Origin: Rhodococcus aetherivorans
Lineage (GTDB): Bacteria > Actinomycetota > Actinomycetes > Mycobacteriales > Mycobacteriaceae
Direction: 5' to 3'
Length of the DNA: 64,000 bases
Assembly: GCF_011058165.1 (NCBI RefSeq)
Contig: NZ_JAALEG010000013.1
Span: 1-64,000 of the forward strand
Numbering within the stretch: the first letter of the stretch is position 1; each line of letters starts with the position of its first letter. Below the pieces are notes generated by a model. The model searched no databases, was not told the origin of the DNA, and worked only from the letters and a program-made list of their open reading frames with translations. Both the position numbers and the translations under genes were made by a program. This document shows, one piece after another, positions 32,301-40,300 of the stretch.

Positions 32301-35300
32301 GGTGTGCTCGCCAAGACCGCCCGCCTGATCCTGTCCGAGCTGGGCCTGGCCGACGCGGCCTCGGACCTCGCGGACAAGGCGGACACCGAGCTGGTCGACC
32401 TGGTCTCGGCGGAGCTCGGCTCTGACTGGCCGCGGCTGGTCGCACCGGCGTTCGACGCCCGCAAGGCCGTGCTGATCGACGACCGGTGGGCGACGGCCCG
32501 CGAGGACCTGGCTCGCATCTGGCTCGGTGCCGAGATCGGCGCGGAGCGGTTCGCCGGTGCGGGTGCCACGGTCGCCGCGCACGCCGCGTTCTGGGCGGGC
32601 AAGGCCACCGAGGCCGGCCGCACGGAGCTCGCGCAGGTCTTCGACGCCGTCGCGACGGCCGCCCGGCAGACCGGCGACGCCGAGTACGCGGGCGAGGTCG
32701 CCGTGGTCACCGGCGCCAGCAAGGGCGGGATCGCGGCCGCGGTCGCGGCGAAGCTGCTCGCCGGCGGCGCCACGGTCGTGGTCACCACGTCGAGCCTGAA
32801 CGACAGCCGCCTCGGCTTCTACAAGGAGCTGTATGCGCGCAACGCACGCTCCGGTGCGGCGCTGTGGGTGGTCCCGGCCAACATGGCGTCCTACGCCGAC
32901 GTCGACGCCCTGGTGACGTGGCTCGGCACCGAAACCGTGGAGACCGCGGGCGGCGCCAAGAAGCTGATCAAGGAGGCCCTGACTCCGACGCTGCTGTTCC
33001 CGTTCGCCGCGCCGCGCGTGTCCGGGTCGATGGCCGACGCCGGTGCCCGCGCCGAGATGGAGATGCGGGTCCTGCTGTGGTCGGTGGAGCGCCTGATCGC
33101 GGGCCTGGCCGACATCGGCTCCGACCGTGACGTGGACACCCACCTGCACGTCGTGCTGCCGGGTTCGCCGAACCGCGGCAAGTTCGGTGGCGACGGCGCC
33201 TACGGCGAGGCGAAGGCCGCGCTCGACGCGATCGTCAACCGCTGGCACGCCGAGCGCATCTGGGCCGAGCGGGTCACCCTCGCCCACGCCCTCATCGGGT
33301 GGGTGCGCGGCACCGGCCTGATGGGCGGCAACGATCCGCTGGTGGAGGCCGCCGAGGCCGCCGGTGTGCGGACCTGGTCGACCGACGAGATGGCCGTCGA
33401 GCTGCTGAAGCTCGTCACCGCCGGCTCCAAGGAGGCCGCCGCGGTCGAGCCGCTGGTGGCGGACCTGACCGGGGGTCTGTCGGAGGCCGACATCGACCTG
33501 CCGGCCCTGGCCAAGCAGGCGCAGGAGGAGGCCGAGGCCGCGAAGGACGCCGCGGCGGAGCCCGAGCACGCGACGATCGCGGCGCTGCCCGCACCGCCGC
33601 GCCTGGACGCGACGCTGCCGGCACCGGAGTGGAACACGCTCGACGTCGACCCCGCCGATCTGGTGGTCATCGTCGGCGCCGGCGAGCTCGGCCCCTACGG
33701 GTCGGCCCGTACCCGCTTCGAGATGGAGGTCGACGAGGAGCTGTCGGCCGCCGGTGTGCTCGAGCTGGCGTGGGCCACCGGCCTGGTGGCGTGGGAGAAC
33801 GATCCCAAGCCGGGCTGGTACGACGCGGAGACCGGCGAGCTGGTGCCCGAGGCGGAGATCGCCGACCGGTACCACGACGCGGTGGTCGAGCGCTGCGGCA
33901 TCCGCCGCTACGCCGACGACGGCGCGATGGTCGACAACGCGGCGCCGCTGCTGACCTCGGTGTTCCTGGACAAGGACCTGTCGTTCGTGGTGGGTTCCGA
34001 GGCCGAGGCCCGCGCGTTCGTCGACGCCGACCCGGAGAACACCGTCGCGCACTCGGTTCCGGACAGCGGTGACTGGACCGTCACCCGCAAGGCCGGCACC
34101 GAGATCCGGGTGCCCCGCAAGATGAACCTGACCCGCACGGTCGGCGGCCAGATCCCGACCGGGTTCGACGTCACCAAGTGGGGCATCCCCGCCGACATGG
34201 CCGAGTCCGTGGACCGGGTGGGCCTGTGGAACATCGTGACCACGGTCGACGCGTTCCTCTCCAGCGGTTTCACCCCGTCGGAGCTGATGCGCTGGGTGCA
34301 CCCCTCGTACGTGGCGAACACCCAGGGCACCGGCATGGGCGGCATGACCTCGATGCGGTCGCTGTACATCGACACGCTGCTCGGCGAGTCCCGCGCGAAC
34401 GACATCCTGCAGGAGGCCCTGCCGAACGTCATCGCCGCGCACGTGGTGCAGTCGTACGTCGGTGGCTACGGCGCGATGGTGCATCCGGTGGCGGCGTGCG
34501 CGACGGCCGCGGTGTCGGTCGAGGAGGGCGTCGACAAGATCAAGCTGGGCAAGGCGCAGCTGGTCGTCGCCGGCGGCTTCGACGACCTCGGCATCGAGGG
34601 CATCGTCGGGTTCGGTGACATGTCGGCCACCGCGAAGTCGGACGACATGACGGCCAAGGGCATCAGCGATCGCCGGTTCTCCCGGGCCAACGATCGCCGG
34701 CGCGGCGGTTTCGTCGAGTCCGCCGGTGGCGGCACGGTCCTGCTCGCCCGCGGCGACCTGGCGCTGGAGATGGGCCTGCCCGTCCTCGGTGTGGTCGCGT
34801 GGGCCGGGTCCTTCGCCGACGGCGTGCACACCTCGATCCCGGCTCCGGGAATCGGTGCCCTCGGCGCCGGTCGCGGCGGGCTCGAGTCGGGCCTGGCGCG
34901 GGAGCTGCGCAAGCTCGGTGTCACCGCCGACGACATCGCGGTGATCTCCAAGCACGACACCTCCACGGCGGCCAACGACCCGAACGAGGCGGAGCTGCAC
35001 GAGCGTCTGGCCGGGTCGCTGGGCCGCAGCGAGGGCGCGCCGATGTTCGTGGTGTCGCAGAAGTCGCTGACCGGTCACGCCAAGGGCGGCGCGGCGGCGT
35101 TCCAGCTGATCGGCCTGTGCCAGGTCCTCAGCCAGGGCGTCGTCCCGCCGAACCGCAGCCTGGACTGCGTCGACGACAAGATGGCCGAGTTCGAGCACCT
35201 GGTGTGGCCGCGCACCCCGCTGCGCTTCGGCGAGCGGTACGCGCTCAAGGCCGGTCTGCTGACCAGCCTCGGTTTCGGTCACGTGTCGGGGCTGATCGCG

Positions 35301-35579
35301 GTGGTCCACCCGCAGGCGTTCGTCGAGGCGATCCCGGCGGAGCGCCGGGAGGCCTACGTGGAGCAGGCTCAGGCCCGCGCCGTCGCCGGTAAGCGCCGCC
35401 TCGCGGAGGCGATGACCGGGGGTGCGGCCCTGTACCAGCGGCCCGCCGACCGTCGCTTCGGCGGGGACTCGGTGCCGGCCAAGGCGGCACGCCAGCTCGA
35501 GGCCGACGTGCTGCTCTCGCCGGAGGCACGACTGGGTGACGGCGACGTGTACCGTTCGGGTCTGCCCGGCTGCAAGTAG
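26325..35579 (+). CDS. fas: Type I fatty acid synthase
   Basis: 3,084 residues, the mycobacterial FAS-I single-chain type that makes C16-C26 acyl-CoAs for membranes and mycolic acids. Domains in order: acetyltransferase (GHSQGVL, Ser about 165), FMN enoyl reductase (LLAGMTPTTVDP, about 440), dehydratase (GDHNPIHTSDNAALLAGLG, about 1245), malonyl/palmitoyl transferase (GHSVGEYNALAAV, Ser about 1452), an Ala/Pro linker (about 1758-1783), acyl carrier domain with the carrier Ser in CDGVSSRRNQ (about 1820), ketoreductase (VTGASKGG, about 2128) and ketosynthase (Cys in VAACATAAVSVEEG about 2725; His in SKHDTST and SLTGHAKGG). All active sites are intact. GTG 26325 follows AGGAGAGG; a GTG at 26301 is less likely. 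Operon with acpS. Confidence 0.97.
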   Translation: MTIDETTPADNGRNSKASRRASDRGNAPASRKGALVDKLLAGEPYALAFGGQGAPWLSSLEELSRDNGLEPVLTELVNEATALLAPVAHDLVVVRPSGFDPIAWMLEQEVADEDETPVSGPSESTLTSAAVSLPGVFLTQVAALRALANQGLDVTAQAPAAVIGHSQGVLAVAATEAAGAKDGQILAIAQLIGAAATLVGRRRGIIAGAERFPMLAVANVDPERLRAVVAEVFADQDPQRSAVVAIRNARRRVVLSGPPAALARVQQRCEEISAAETREREAKKRGGAVFAPTFEPVSAEIGFHHPALADAVEQVADWAARCGLDADLARSLAQEVLVDPVDWVALVDDAVAAGASWILDMGPGELLTRMTSSGLRGQGVGIIAAATRGGQRNLLTPGAEPEVPQPWSAFAPKPVTLPDGRQGVETAFTRLTGRSPILLAGMTPTTVDPKIVAAAANAGHWAELAGGGQVTEQIFADHVEELKGLLEPGRAVQFNSMFLDPYLWKLHVGGKRLVPRARAAGAPFDGVVVTAGIPELEEAVSIIEELTEAGISYVAFKPGTVAQIRSVIRIANEVPNYPVIVHIEGGRAGGHHSWEDLDDLLLATYAELRTRSNLVLCVGGGIGTPERAADYLTGRWSTAHGFPAMPLDGILVGTAAMATLEATTSPEVKRMLVETPGTPDWVGAGTASGGMASGRSQLGADIHEIDNAASRTGRLLDEVAGDAEAVAARRDEIIAALDVTAKPYFGDVAEMTYGQWLARYLELAVGSQEVADAAENPWIDVTWRERFHEMLQRAESRLHPADRGPIPTLFADDAALDRPYAALAALTEQFPDADSVVLHPADVPFFVSLCRTPGKPVNFVPVVDQDVRRWWRSDSLWQAHDPRYSADQVCIIPGTVAVAGITRADEPVGELLDRFEKAAVDELIAAGIEPVQIAARRHQDLAAGLLDAVLSAPDVNWAGRQTVNPVHRLGDLDEWSVESDTAAVHGATGATLSVLDAEHVGLTVPLAGDKTVEIRLTVPATVHTGGAPVVTADDASASMSALLGVAAGQELPAVKKGAARITLGWLPEKIADHAGVTGSGLPLNLTPSGHGVPDVLVGACWPAVFAALGAAQTDDSLSVIEGMLDLVHLDHAVDVKDGLPTDPSILGVKAEARDVADTDLGRVVEVHVEITADNGNGSGDTTVATLIERFAIRGRTGKAELADPVRAGGAVSEDAVETPRRRRRDAVIVAPIDMSAFARVSGDHNPIHTSDNAALLAGLGTPIVHGMWLSAAAQQVVTALEADAKLPARRLTAWTARFLGMVRPGAQIDVRVDRIATDRGAEIVEVSCRVDGDLVMVATGRTAAPRTVYAFPGQGIQRPGMGLDARARSKAAREIWDRADKHTRKALGFSILAVVRDNPTVLKARGVTHKHPDGVLHLTQFTQVAMATLGVAQIAELREAGAFVEGALLAGHSVGEYNALAAVAGVLPLEAVLEVVFSRGSAMHALVPRDEQGRSNYRMAAIRPSQFGVADADLEAFVAGVAEETAEFLQIVNLNLRGSQYAIAGTVAGLEALESVIERKVAEFGGKRAFILVPGIDVPFHSTVLRGGVDDFRERLLNLLPEQIDPDILIGRYIPNLVPKPFNLGREFVQEIADLVPSEPLAEVLADFDTWAADPSKLCRVVLAELLAWQFASPVRWIETQDLLFADEADGGLGVERFVEVGLGAAPTVANLASQTLKLPGRFGQPVEVLNIEREASIVYSTDVDPAPVEDDEPASADASAAAPAAAAAPAAAPAAPAGGPRPDDIAFKAADATKVLIALWTKLRPDQIGPADTIEALCDGVSSRRNQLLVDLGSELSLGAIDGAADADMGALAGTVDRLARTYRPFGPVLSDSINDHLRKVFGPSGKRPAYVADRVTKVWGLGEGWASHVTAEVALGSRDGSSVRGGALGGLSDGALSDGAAVDKLIDAAVQSVAGRRGVAVSMPSAGGGGGATVDAAALGEFAEGITGSNGVLAKTARLILSELGLADAASDLADKADTELVDLVSAELGSDWPRLVAPAFDARKAVLIDDRWATAREDLARIWLGAEIGAERFAGAGATVAAHAAFWAGKATEAGRTELAQVFDAVATAARQTGDAEYAGEVAVVTGASKGGIAAAVAAKLLAGGATVVVTTSSLNDSRLGFYKELYARNARSGAALWVVPANMASYADVDALVTWLGTETVETAGGAKKLIKEALTPTLLFPFAAPRVSGSMADAGARAEMEMRVLLWSVERLIAGLADIGSDRDVDTHLHVVLPGSPNRGKFGGDGAYGEAKAALDAIVNRWHAERIWAERVTLAHALIGWVRGTGLMGGNDPLVEAAEAAGVRTWSTDEMAVELLKLVTAGSKEAAAVEPLVADLTGGLSEADIDLPALAKQAQEEAEAAKDAAAEPEHATIAALPAPPRLDATLPAPEWNTLDVDPADLVVIVGAGELGPYGSARTRFEMEVDEELSAAGVLELAWATGLVAWENDPKPGWYDAETGELVPEAEIADRYHDAVVERCGIRRYADDGAMVDNAAPLLTSVFLDKDLSFVVGSEAEARAFVDADPENTVAHSVPDSGDWTVTRKAGTEIRVPRKMNLTRTVGGQIPTGFDVTKWGIPADMAESVDRVGLWNIVTTVDAFLSSGFTPSELMRWVHPSYVANTQGTGMGGMTSMRSLYIDTLLGESRANDILQEALPNVIAAHVVQSYVGGYGAMVHPVAACATAAVSVEEGVDKIKLGKAQLVVAGGFDDLGIEGIVGFGDMSATAKSDDMTAKGISDRRFSRANDRRRGGFVESAGGGTVLLARGDLALEMGLPVLGVVAWAGSFADGVHTSIPAPGIGALGAGRGGLESGLARELRKLGVTADDIAVISKHDTSTAANDPNEAELHERLAGSLGRSEGAPMFVVSQKSLTGHAKGGAAAFQLIGLCQVLSQGVVPPNRSLDCVDDKMAEFEHLVWPRTPLRFGERYALKAGLLTSLGFGHVSGLIAVVHPQAFVEAIPAERREAYVEQAQARAVAGKRRLAEAMTGGAALYQRPADRRFGGDSVPAKAARQLEADVLLSPEARLGDGDVYRSGLPGCK

Positions 35580-35619
35580 CCGCCGGCCGCACGGTCACAG
35601 AGAGCGGGTCACGGGACGG

Positions 35620-36021
35620 ATGGGAGTTGCGGGGATCGGGTTCGACCTGGTCACGGTGTCGGAGTTCGAGGAACAGCTGGGCCGGGCAGGCACGGCGATG
35701 CTCTCGAACTTCACCCCGGGCGAGCGTCGCGACGCGAACACCCGCAGCTCCCGTCCGGGCCGGCACTTCGCCGCCCGGTGGGCGGCGAAGGAGGCGCTGA
35801 TCAAGGCGTGGTCGGCGTCGCTGTTCGGCAGCCCACCGGTGCTGCCGGAGACCGTGCACCGGCAGATCGAGGTGGTCTCCGACGCGTGGGGCCGACCCGG
35901 GATCCGGCTGCACGGCGACGTGGCCGAGCACCTGACCGGGGTGCGGATCCACGTCTCGCTCACCCACGACGGAGACATGGCGGGCGCGTTCGTCGTGCTC
36001 GAGGACGACCCGCAGGCGTAG
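35620..36021 (+). CDS. acpS: Holo-ACP synthase (4-prime-phosphopantetheinyl transferase) AcpS
   Basis: 133 residues. It attaches phosphopantetheine to the carrier domain of FAS-I. Mg-binding Asp9 in GIGFDLVTV and Glu58 in AARWAAKEALIKAW are intact. The ATG starts 40 bp after the fas stop; a weak GGGACGG precedes it. The fas-acpS pair is the same as Rv2524c-Rv2523c, where the two are co-transcribed, so synthesis and activation of the synthase are coupled. A GTG-based longer frame overlaps fas and is not conserved. Confidence 0.95.
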   Translation: MGVAGIGFDLVTVSEFEEQLGRAGTAMLSNFTPGERRDANTRSSRPGRHFAARWAAKEALIKAWSASLFGSPPVLPETVHRQIEVVSDAWGRPGIRLHGDVAEHLTGVRIHVSLTHDGDMAGAFVVLEDDPQA

Positions 36022-36040
36022 GAGTCTGCGGGAGAATTCC

Positions 36041-36080
36041 GCGTCAGGCGGGGGAGGCGTGCGTCTCCTCCGCCTGACGC
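36041..36080. terminator. Hairpin at the fas-acpS / TetR convergent ends
   Basis: Arms 36041-36056 and 36065-36080 pair over about 16 bp (one G-T) with a short loop. It begins 20 bp after the acpS stop and overlaps the last codons of the convergent TetR gene, so it probably ends transcription from the fas side. Confidence 0.6.
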
Positions 36081-36856
36081 GTTTCCACCTGGCCGTCGTC
36101 CTCCGGGACCGGCCGCTCGGTCTCCTCCGCCCGGGCGGCGGCCTCACGGCGCCTGCGCCGCTTGGCGCTGGTGCGTGACTCCTTCTCCGCCACCATCAGA
36201 TACGCACCCATCAGCCGCTTGAGCTCGACGACCGCGTCGGCGTGGCTCTGGTCGTCCTGCACGGAGAAGTTCAGCATCGAGTAGACGACGTGCACGAGCA
36301 CCTCGGCCATCAGCGTGCGACGCTCGCGCGGGGTGTCGGGCATGAGCGGAGCCAGCATCCGCGCGATCTGCTCGGCGAACTCCTTCTCGTGGATCGCGCC
36401 GGTCGCCCGGGTCGACGGGGTGGACTGCATCGCGAGCCACACCTCCCGCCGCGAGGGGTCCGACATCCACAGCCCGGCGAGATGGTCGACGAAGGCGTTG
36501 AGGAACCGCAGCCAGTCCACGGAGGGGATCACGCCGTCGAACTTGGCGAGCTCGTCCTGCACACCCACCAGGTCCTGCCGGTTCAGTTCACACACGATGA
36601 CGTACTTGTTGGCGAAGAACTGGTAGAGGGTTCCGATGGGGACATCGGCACGGGCAGCCACCTCTTCGCAGGTGAACGACTCGAAGCCGACCTCGGTGAG
36701 CAGTTCGCGGGACGCGGCGAGCAGCGCGTCGAACTTGCGCCGGCTGCGCTCCTGCGTCGGGCGACGGCGCGGCACGAGTTCCTGGGGCGCCGCCTGGACC
36801 TCCAGCGCCGGATCGATACGGCGTGGGGTGCGGCCGCGCTTCGTTGCAGACTCCAC
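36044..36856 (-). CDS. TetR family transcriptional regulator
   Basis: 270 residues, longer than usual because of a basic N-terminal tail (about 1-35) and a charged Arg/Glu-rich C-terminal tail (about 225-270). The helix-turn-helix is in SRELLTEVGFESFTCEEVAARADVPIGTLYQFFANKY. The ligand domain resembles regulators of lipid metabolism genes (WLRFLNAFVDHLAGLW). GTG start 36856. It lies downstream of the cyclopropane synthase-like gene on the same strand and is convergent to fas-acpS. Its regulon is unknown; an inverted repeat at 36896-36922 is a candidate operator for itself. Confidence 0.88.
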   Translation of the reverse strand: MESATKRGRTPRRIDPALEVQAAPQELVPRRRPTQERSRRKFDALLAASRELLTEVGFESFTCEEVAARADVPIGTLYQFFANKYVIVCELNRQDLVGVQDELAKFDGVIPSVDWLRFLNAFVDHLAGLWMSDPSRREVWLAMQSTPSTRATGAIHEKEFAEQIARMLAPLMPDTPRERRTLMAEVLVHVVYSMLNFSVQDDQSHADAVVELKRLMGAYLMVAEKESRTSAKRRRRREAAARAEETERPVPEDDGQVETRQAEETHASPA

Positions 36857-36895
36857 GCGCCCAGGCTAACCGGAGGTTGTCCGAATTCCGAACTT

Positions 36896-36922
36896 TTAGC
36901 TGTGAGGGCGAGTCTCAGCTAA
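36896..36922. promoter_or_regulatory. Candidate operator upstream of the TetR gene
   Basis: TTAGCTG at 36896-36902 and CAGCTAA at 36916-36922 are perfect complements with a 13-nt spacer, 40 bp upstream of the TetR start. Wide spacing makes this moderate evidence. Confidence 0.35.
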
Positions 36923-36952
36923 CACCGCCGGTGGCGCCGCGGTCGCCGGCGC

Positions 36953-37828
36953 TCACTTGACGAGTGTGAACTGCATGACGTCGATGTGGCCCGTGCGGAA
37001 GTGTTCGGCGGAACCGTTCAGGTACTTCATGAAGCGCTCGTACATCTCCTCCGACGACAGGGCGACCGCCTCGTCCCGGCGGGCCGACAGCGCCGCGGCC
37101 CAGTGTTCGAGGGTGCGGACGTAGTGCGGCGCCAGGGCCTGGATGCGTTCGACCCGGAACCCCGCCCGCTCCGCCCCGTCGACCACCGTCTCCGGCTGCG
37201 GCAACTGCCCGCCGGGGAAGATCTCCCGCTTGATGAAGATGTGGAACAGCGCGTTCTCCCGGGTCACCGGGATTCCCCGCTCGCGCAGCGTCGCGAGGCG
37301 GTGCCCCACGATGGTGTGCAGCAGCATCCGGCCGTCCGGGGGCAGCATGTCGTGGCACTTGGTGAAGAACCGGTCGTAGCGTTCGCTCCGGAAGTGCTCG
37401 AACGCGCCGATGCTCACGATGCGGTCCACGCGCCCGTCGAACTCCTCCCAGCCCTGCAGCCGCACGTCCACGGTGCGGGGGCCGGGCAGCCCCGCTGCGA
37501 GGTCGCGGACGTGCTCGTACTGGTTGCGGCTGAGCGTGAGCCCGATCGTGTTCACGTCGTAGTGCGTGGCGGCGCGCAGCATCGTCGAGCCCCAGCCGCA
37601 TCCGACGTCGAGCAGTGTCATGCCCGGGTGCAGGTCGCACTTGCCGAGCGACAGATCGACCTTCGCGGCCTGGGCCTGCTCGAGCGTCATGTCGTCCCGC
37701 TCGAAATACGCGCAGCTGTAGGTCATCGACGGGTCGAGGAACAGCGTGAAGAACTCGTCCGAGAGGTCGTAGTGGGACTGGACCTGCCGATAGAACGGCG
37801 TGAGCGCGCTCTGCGGGCTGGGTGGCAT
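36953..37828 (-). CDS. Cyclopropane-fatty-acid / mycolic acid methyltransferase family
   Basis: 291 residues, typical of actinobacterial CmaA/PcaA/Cfa-type enzymes. They use S-adenosylmethionine to methylate or cyclopropanate double bonds of acyl chains. The SAM site TLLDVGCGWGS lies at 71-81; FYRQVQSHYDLSDEFFTLFLDPSMTYSCAYF and GLTLSRNQYEHV are hallmark segments, and IGAFEHFRSERYDRFF carries the conserved acid. The ATG at 37828 has GGAAGG about 8 nt upstream. It lies between fas-acpS and a divergent M20 peptidase gene, where mycobacteria have none, an insertion within the conserved order. Whether it acts on phospholipid or mycolate is unknown. Confidence 0.92.
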   Translation of the reverse strand: MPPSPQSALTPFYRQVQSHYDLSDEFFTLFLDPSMTYSCAYFERDDMTLEQAQAAKVDLSLGKCDLHPGMTLLDVGCGWGSTMLRAATHYDVNTIGLTLSRNQYEHVRDLAAGLPGPRTVDVRLQGWEEFDGRVDRIVSIGAFEHFRSERYDRFFTKCHDMLPPDGRMLLHTIVGHRLATLRERGIPVTRENALFHIFIKREIFPGGQLPQPETVVDGAERAGFRVERIQALAPHYVRTLEHWAAALSARRDEAVALSSEEMYERFMKYLNGSAEHFRTGHIDVMQFTLVK

Positions 37829-37997
37829 CGCTGTGCCTTCCGTTCGAGGGCCGTCCGGTCCCGCTTCCTGGACCGTTCCGCCCGATGGCAACCTCGATAT
37901 CGCGGAATCTACGCCGGACGCGGCCGCTGCGAGCATGCTTCGATCTCGAGGGGCGGTACCCGTAGCGAAAACGAGACACGACGATCGGGGAGGCGCG

Positions 37998-39347
37998 GTG
38001 GACGTCGCGGACATGCGGGAGCGGGTGCGCCGGCTGATGCCCGGGGCGCGCAGGGACCTCGGGGAACTGGTGGCGTTCCGGTCGGTGGCCGATCCGCGGC
38101 TGTTCCCGGCCCAGGAATGCGTCGCTGCCGCCCGATGGGTGCGCGATGCGTTCGCCGCGGTCGGCGTCGACAACACCGCGCTGATCGAGACGTCGGACGG
38201 CTCGCTCGCGGTGCTCGGGCACACGCCGGCCCCGGCGGGAGCGCCGACCGTGCTCCTCTACAGCCACTACGACGTGCAGCCCCCGGGCGACGAATCGCTC
38301 TGGCACACTCCGCCGTTCACGCTCACCGAACGCGACGGCCGCTGGTACGGGCGCGGCGCCGCGGACTGCAAGGGCAATCTCGTGATGCACCTGCTCGCGC
38401 TGCGCGCGCTGCGGGAGCGGGGACCGCTTCCCGTCGGGATCCGGATCGTCGGCGACGGCTCGGAGGAAACCGGTGGCGGCGGGCTCGAGAACCTGGCCCG
38501 CGAACGGCCCGATCTGTTCGCCGCCGACCTGGTGCTCGTCGCGGACTGCGGCAACGCCGAGGTGGGACGGCCGACCCTCACGACGTCGCTGCGCGGCCTG
38601 GCGAACGTCGTCGTCCACGTCGAAGCCCTCGCCGGGGAGATCCACTCGGGCCAGTTCGGCGGCGCAGCCCCCGACGCGCTCGCCGCGCTGGTGCGCCTGC
38701 TGTCGAGCCTGCGCGACGAGGCCGGCGACACCGTGATCGACGGGCTCGACCCCACCGGAATCTGGAGCGGCGAACCGTATCCCGAGGAGGTGTTCCGCGC
38801 CGACGCCGGTGTGCTCGACGGGGTCTCACTGCTGTCGGCCGGGTCCGTGGCCGACGCCGTGTGGGCGCGTCCCGCGCTGACGATCCTCGGCATCGACGCC
38901 CCACCGGTGGTGGGATCGGCGGCTGCGGTCGTGCCCCGCGCGTCGGCCCGGCTGAACCTCCGCGTCCCGCCGGGGATGGATCCGGCCACCGCTCAGGACG
39001 CCCTCGTCGCCCACCTGCACGCCCACGCCCCGTGGAACGTGCGGGTGCGGGTCGACCGGGAAGGCGTGAGCGAACCGTTCCGGGCCGCGACCGACGGACC
39101 GGGATACGCCGCGCTGCGCAGCGCGCTCGGCGCCGTCTACGGACGCGAGGTCGGCACGGTCGGGCAGGGCGGATCGATCCCGCTGTGCACGGTGCTGCAA
39201 CAGGTGCTGCCGGACGCGGAGATCGCGCTGCTCGGCGTGGAGGAGCCGAGCGCCCGGATCCACGGGCCCGACGAGAGCGTCGACCCGTCCGAGCTCGAGC
39301 ACATGGCCGTCGCGGAGGCGCTGGTGCTCGCCTCCCTCGCGCGGTGA
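37998..39347 (+). CDS. M20/M25/M40 family metallo-dipeptidase
   Basis: 449 residues. Two-metal peptidase fold: His in YSHYDVQPPGD, bridging Asp in GRGAADCKGN, catalytic and metal Glu pair in DGSEETGGGG, Asp in VADCGN, and the dimerisation insert containing GEIHSGQFGG. The GTG at 37998 has GGGAGG 4 nt upstream; the long open frame in front is not conserved. Equivalent to Rv2522c between acpS and bcp. Likely an amino-acid or peptide amidohydrolase of unknown specificity; cytosolic. Confidence 0.92.
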   Translation: MDVADMRERVRRLMPGARRDLGELVAFRSVADPRLFPAQECVAAARWVRDAFAAVGVDNTALIETSDGSLAVLGHTPAPAGAPTVLLYSHYDVQPPGDESLWHTPPFTLTERDGRWYGRGAADCKGNLVMHLLALRALRERGPLPVGIRIVGDGSEETGGGGLENLARERPDLFAADLVLVADCGNAEVGRPTLTTSLRGLANVVVHVEALAGEIHSGQFGGAAPDALAALVRLLSSLRDEAGDTVIDGLDPTGIWSGEPYPEEVFRADAGVLDGVSLLSAGSVADAVWARPALTILGIDAPPVVGSAAAVVPRASARLNLRVPPGMDPATAQDALVAHLHAHAPWNVRVRVDREGVSEPFRAATDGPGYAALRSALGAVYGREVGTVGQGGSIPLCTVLQQVLPDAEIALLGVEEPSARIHGPDESVDPSELEHMAVAEALVLASLAR

Positions 39348-39355
39348 GCCGCCGC

Positions 39356-39832
39356 TCAGACCGACAGGTCGCGGCGCAGCTTCGCGACGTGCCCGGTGGC
39401 GCGCACGTTGTACTGCGCAACCTCGATCCGGCCGTCCTCGTCGACGACGAACGTCGAACGGATCACTCCGGTGACGGTCTTGCCGTACATCTTCTTCTCG
39501 CCGAACGCCCCCCACGCCGTGAGCGTGGTCTTGTCCGGATCCGACAGCAACGGAAACGTCAGCTGCTCGGCGTCCCGGAACTTCGCGAGCTTGGCCGGCT
39601 TGTCGGGGGAGATGCCCACGACGGCGAGCCCGGCGCCGTTCAGGTCGGCGAGGCTGTCGCGGAAATCGCAGGCCTGCTTGGTGCACCCGGGGGTGCTCGC
39701 GGCGGGGTAGAAGTACACGATCACCTTGCGTCCGCGGTAGTCCGACAGCGACACCTCGTTGCCGTCCGCGTCGGGGAGGGTGAACTCGGGAGCCGTATCG
39801 CCGGGGGCGAGCCTGCTGCTGTTTTCCGTCAC
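39356..39832 (-). CDS. bcp: Thioredoxin-dependent thiol peroxidase (bacterioferritin comigratory protein)
   Basis: 158 residues. Peroxiredoxin of the Bcp/PrxQ group, reducing peroxides with electrons from thioredoxin. The peroxidatic Cys50 and resolving Cys55 lie in PAASTPGCTKQACDFRD, the atypical two-cysteine arrangement. GTG start; convergent with the M20 peptidase gene (8-bp gap). Matches Rv2521 in the same order. Confidence 0.96.
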   Translation of the reverse strand: MTENSSRLAPGDTAPEFTLPDADGNEVSLSDYRGRKVIVYFYPAASTPGCTKQACDFRDSLADLNGAGLAVVGISPDKPAKLAKFRDAEQLTFPLLSDPDKTTLTAWGAFGEKKMYGKTVTGVIRSTFVVDEDGRIEVAQYNVRATGHVAKLRRDLSV

Positions 39833-39906
39833 CTCCGAGAGGGTAACGGACCCGTGCGTCCACTACCGTGGTCGCAGCACAGTGCAGCGACCAACTGGAG
39901 GATCAC

Positions 39907-40128
39907 GTGGGTAGGGACACCGAGGCCATCGAACGGGACATCGAGAACGCCCGCAACCAGCTTGCGAGCACCCTCGACGAATTGAGTGTGCGCGCCAGCC
40001 CGAAGAACGTGATGGCCCATGCCAAGCAGACCGTGATGGAGAAGGTGAACCAGCCCAACGTCAAGTACGCGCTCGCGGCGGTCGGTGTCGTCATCGGCGC
40101 CCTGGCGCTCCGCAAGCTGCTGCGCTGA
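39907..40128 (+). CDS. DUF3618 small membrane protein
   Basis: 73 residues. DUF3618 pattern RDTEAIERDIENARNQLASTLDEL is an amphipathic helix, followed by a segment KQTVMEKVNQP and one C-terminal membrane helix (YALAAVGVVIGALALRKLL). Members are short tail-anchored proteins of unknown role, next to bcp in mycobacteria (Rv2520c). The GTG at 39907 has TGGAGG about 6 nt upstream. Likely facing the cytoplasm with its helical head. Confidence 0.9.
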   Translation: MGRDTEAIERDIENARNQLASTLDELSVRASPKNVMAHAKQTVMEKVNQPNVKYALAAVGVVIGALALRKLLR

Positions 40129-40138
40129 CAGCTGATCC

Positions 40139-40180
40139 GAAGGGGCACCGTCGTCCGGTTCGCCGGACCGCGGTGCCCTT
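40139..40180 (+). terminator. Hairpin after the DUF3618 gene
   Basis: Outer 8-bp stem 40143-40150 with 40171-40178 and inner 5-bp stem 40154-40158 with 40163-40167 around a TTCG loop; the AAG/CTT flank extends it. It starts about 11 bp after the stop and is followed by a TTCGTCGTTT stretch. Confidence 0.65.
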
Positions 40181-40300
40181 CGTCGTTTCCCGGCGTCGTG
40201 GTCGTGCCCGGGGAGTGACAAAGGACCCGTTCCGAGTTCGATCTTGGCGTGGTTGACTGGTAACGAGCCAACCGCGCCATCTTCGAGGGGGCTGACGGCC

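Noticed and set aside
26376..35309. An open reading frame of nearly 3,000 codons on the strand opposite fas
   Set aside because: It is the antisense shadow of a high-GC gene. Its translation is Arg/Gly/His-rich low-complexity sequence without any domain, while fas has all active sites.
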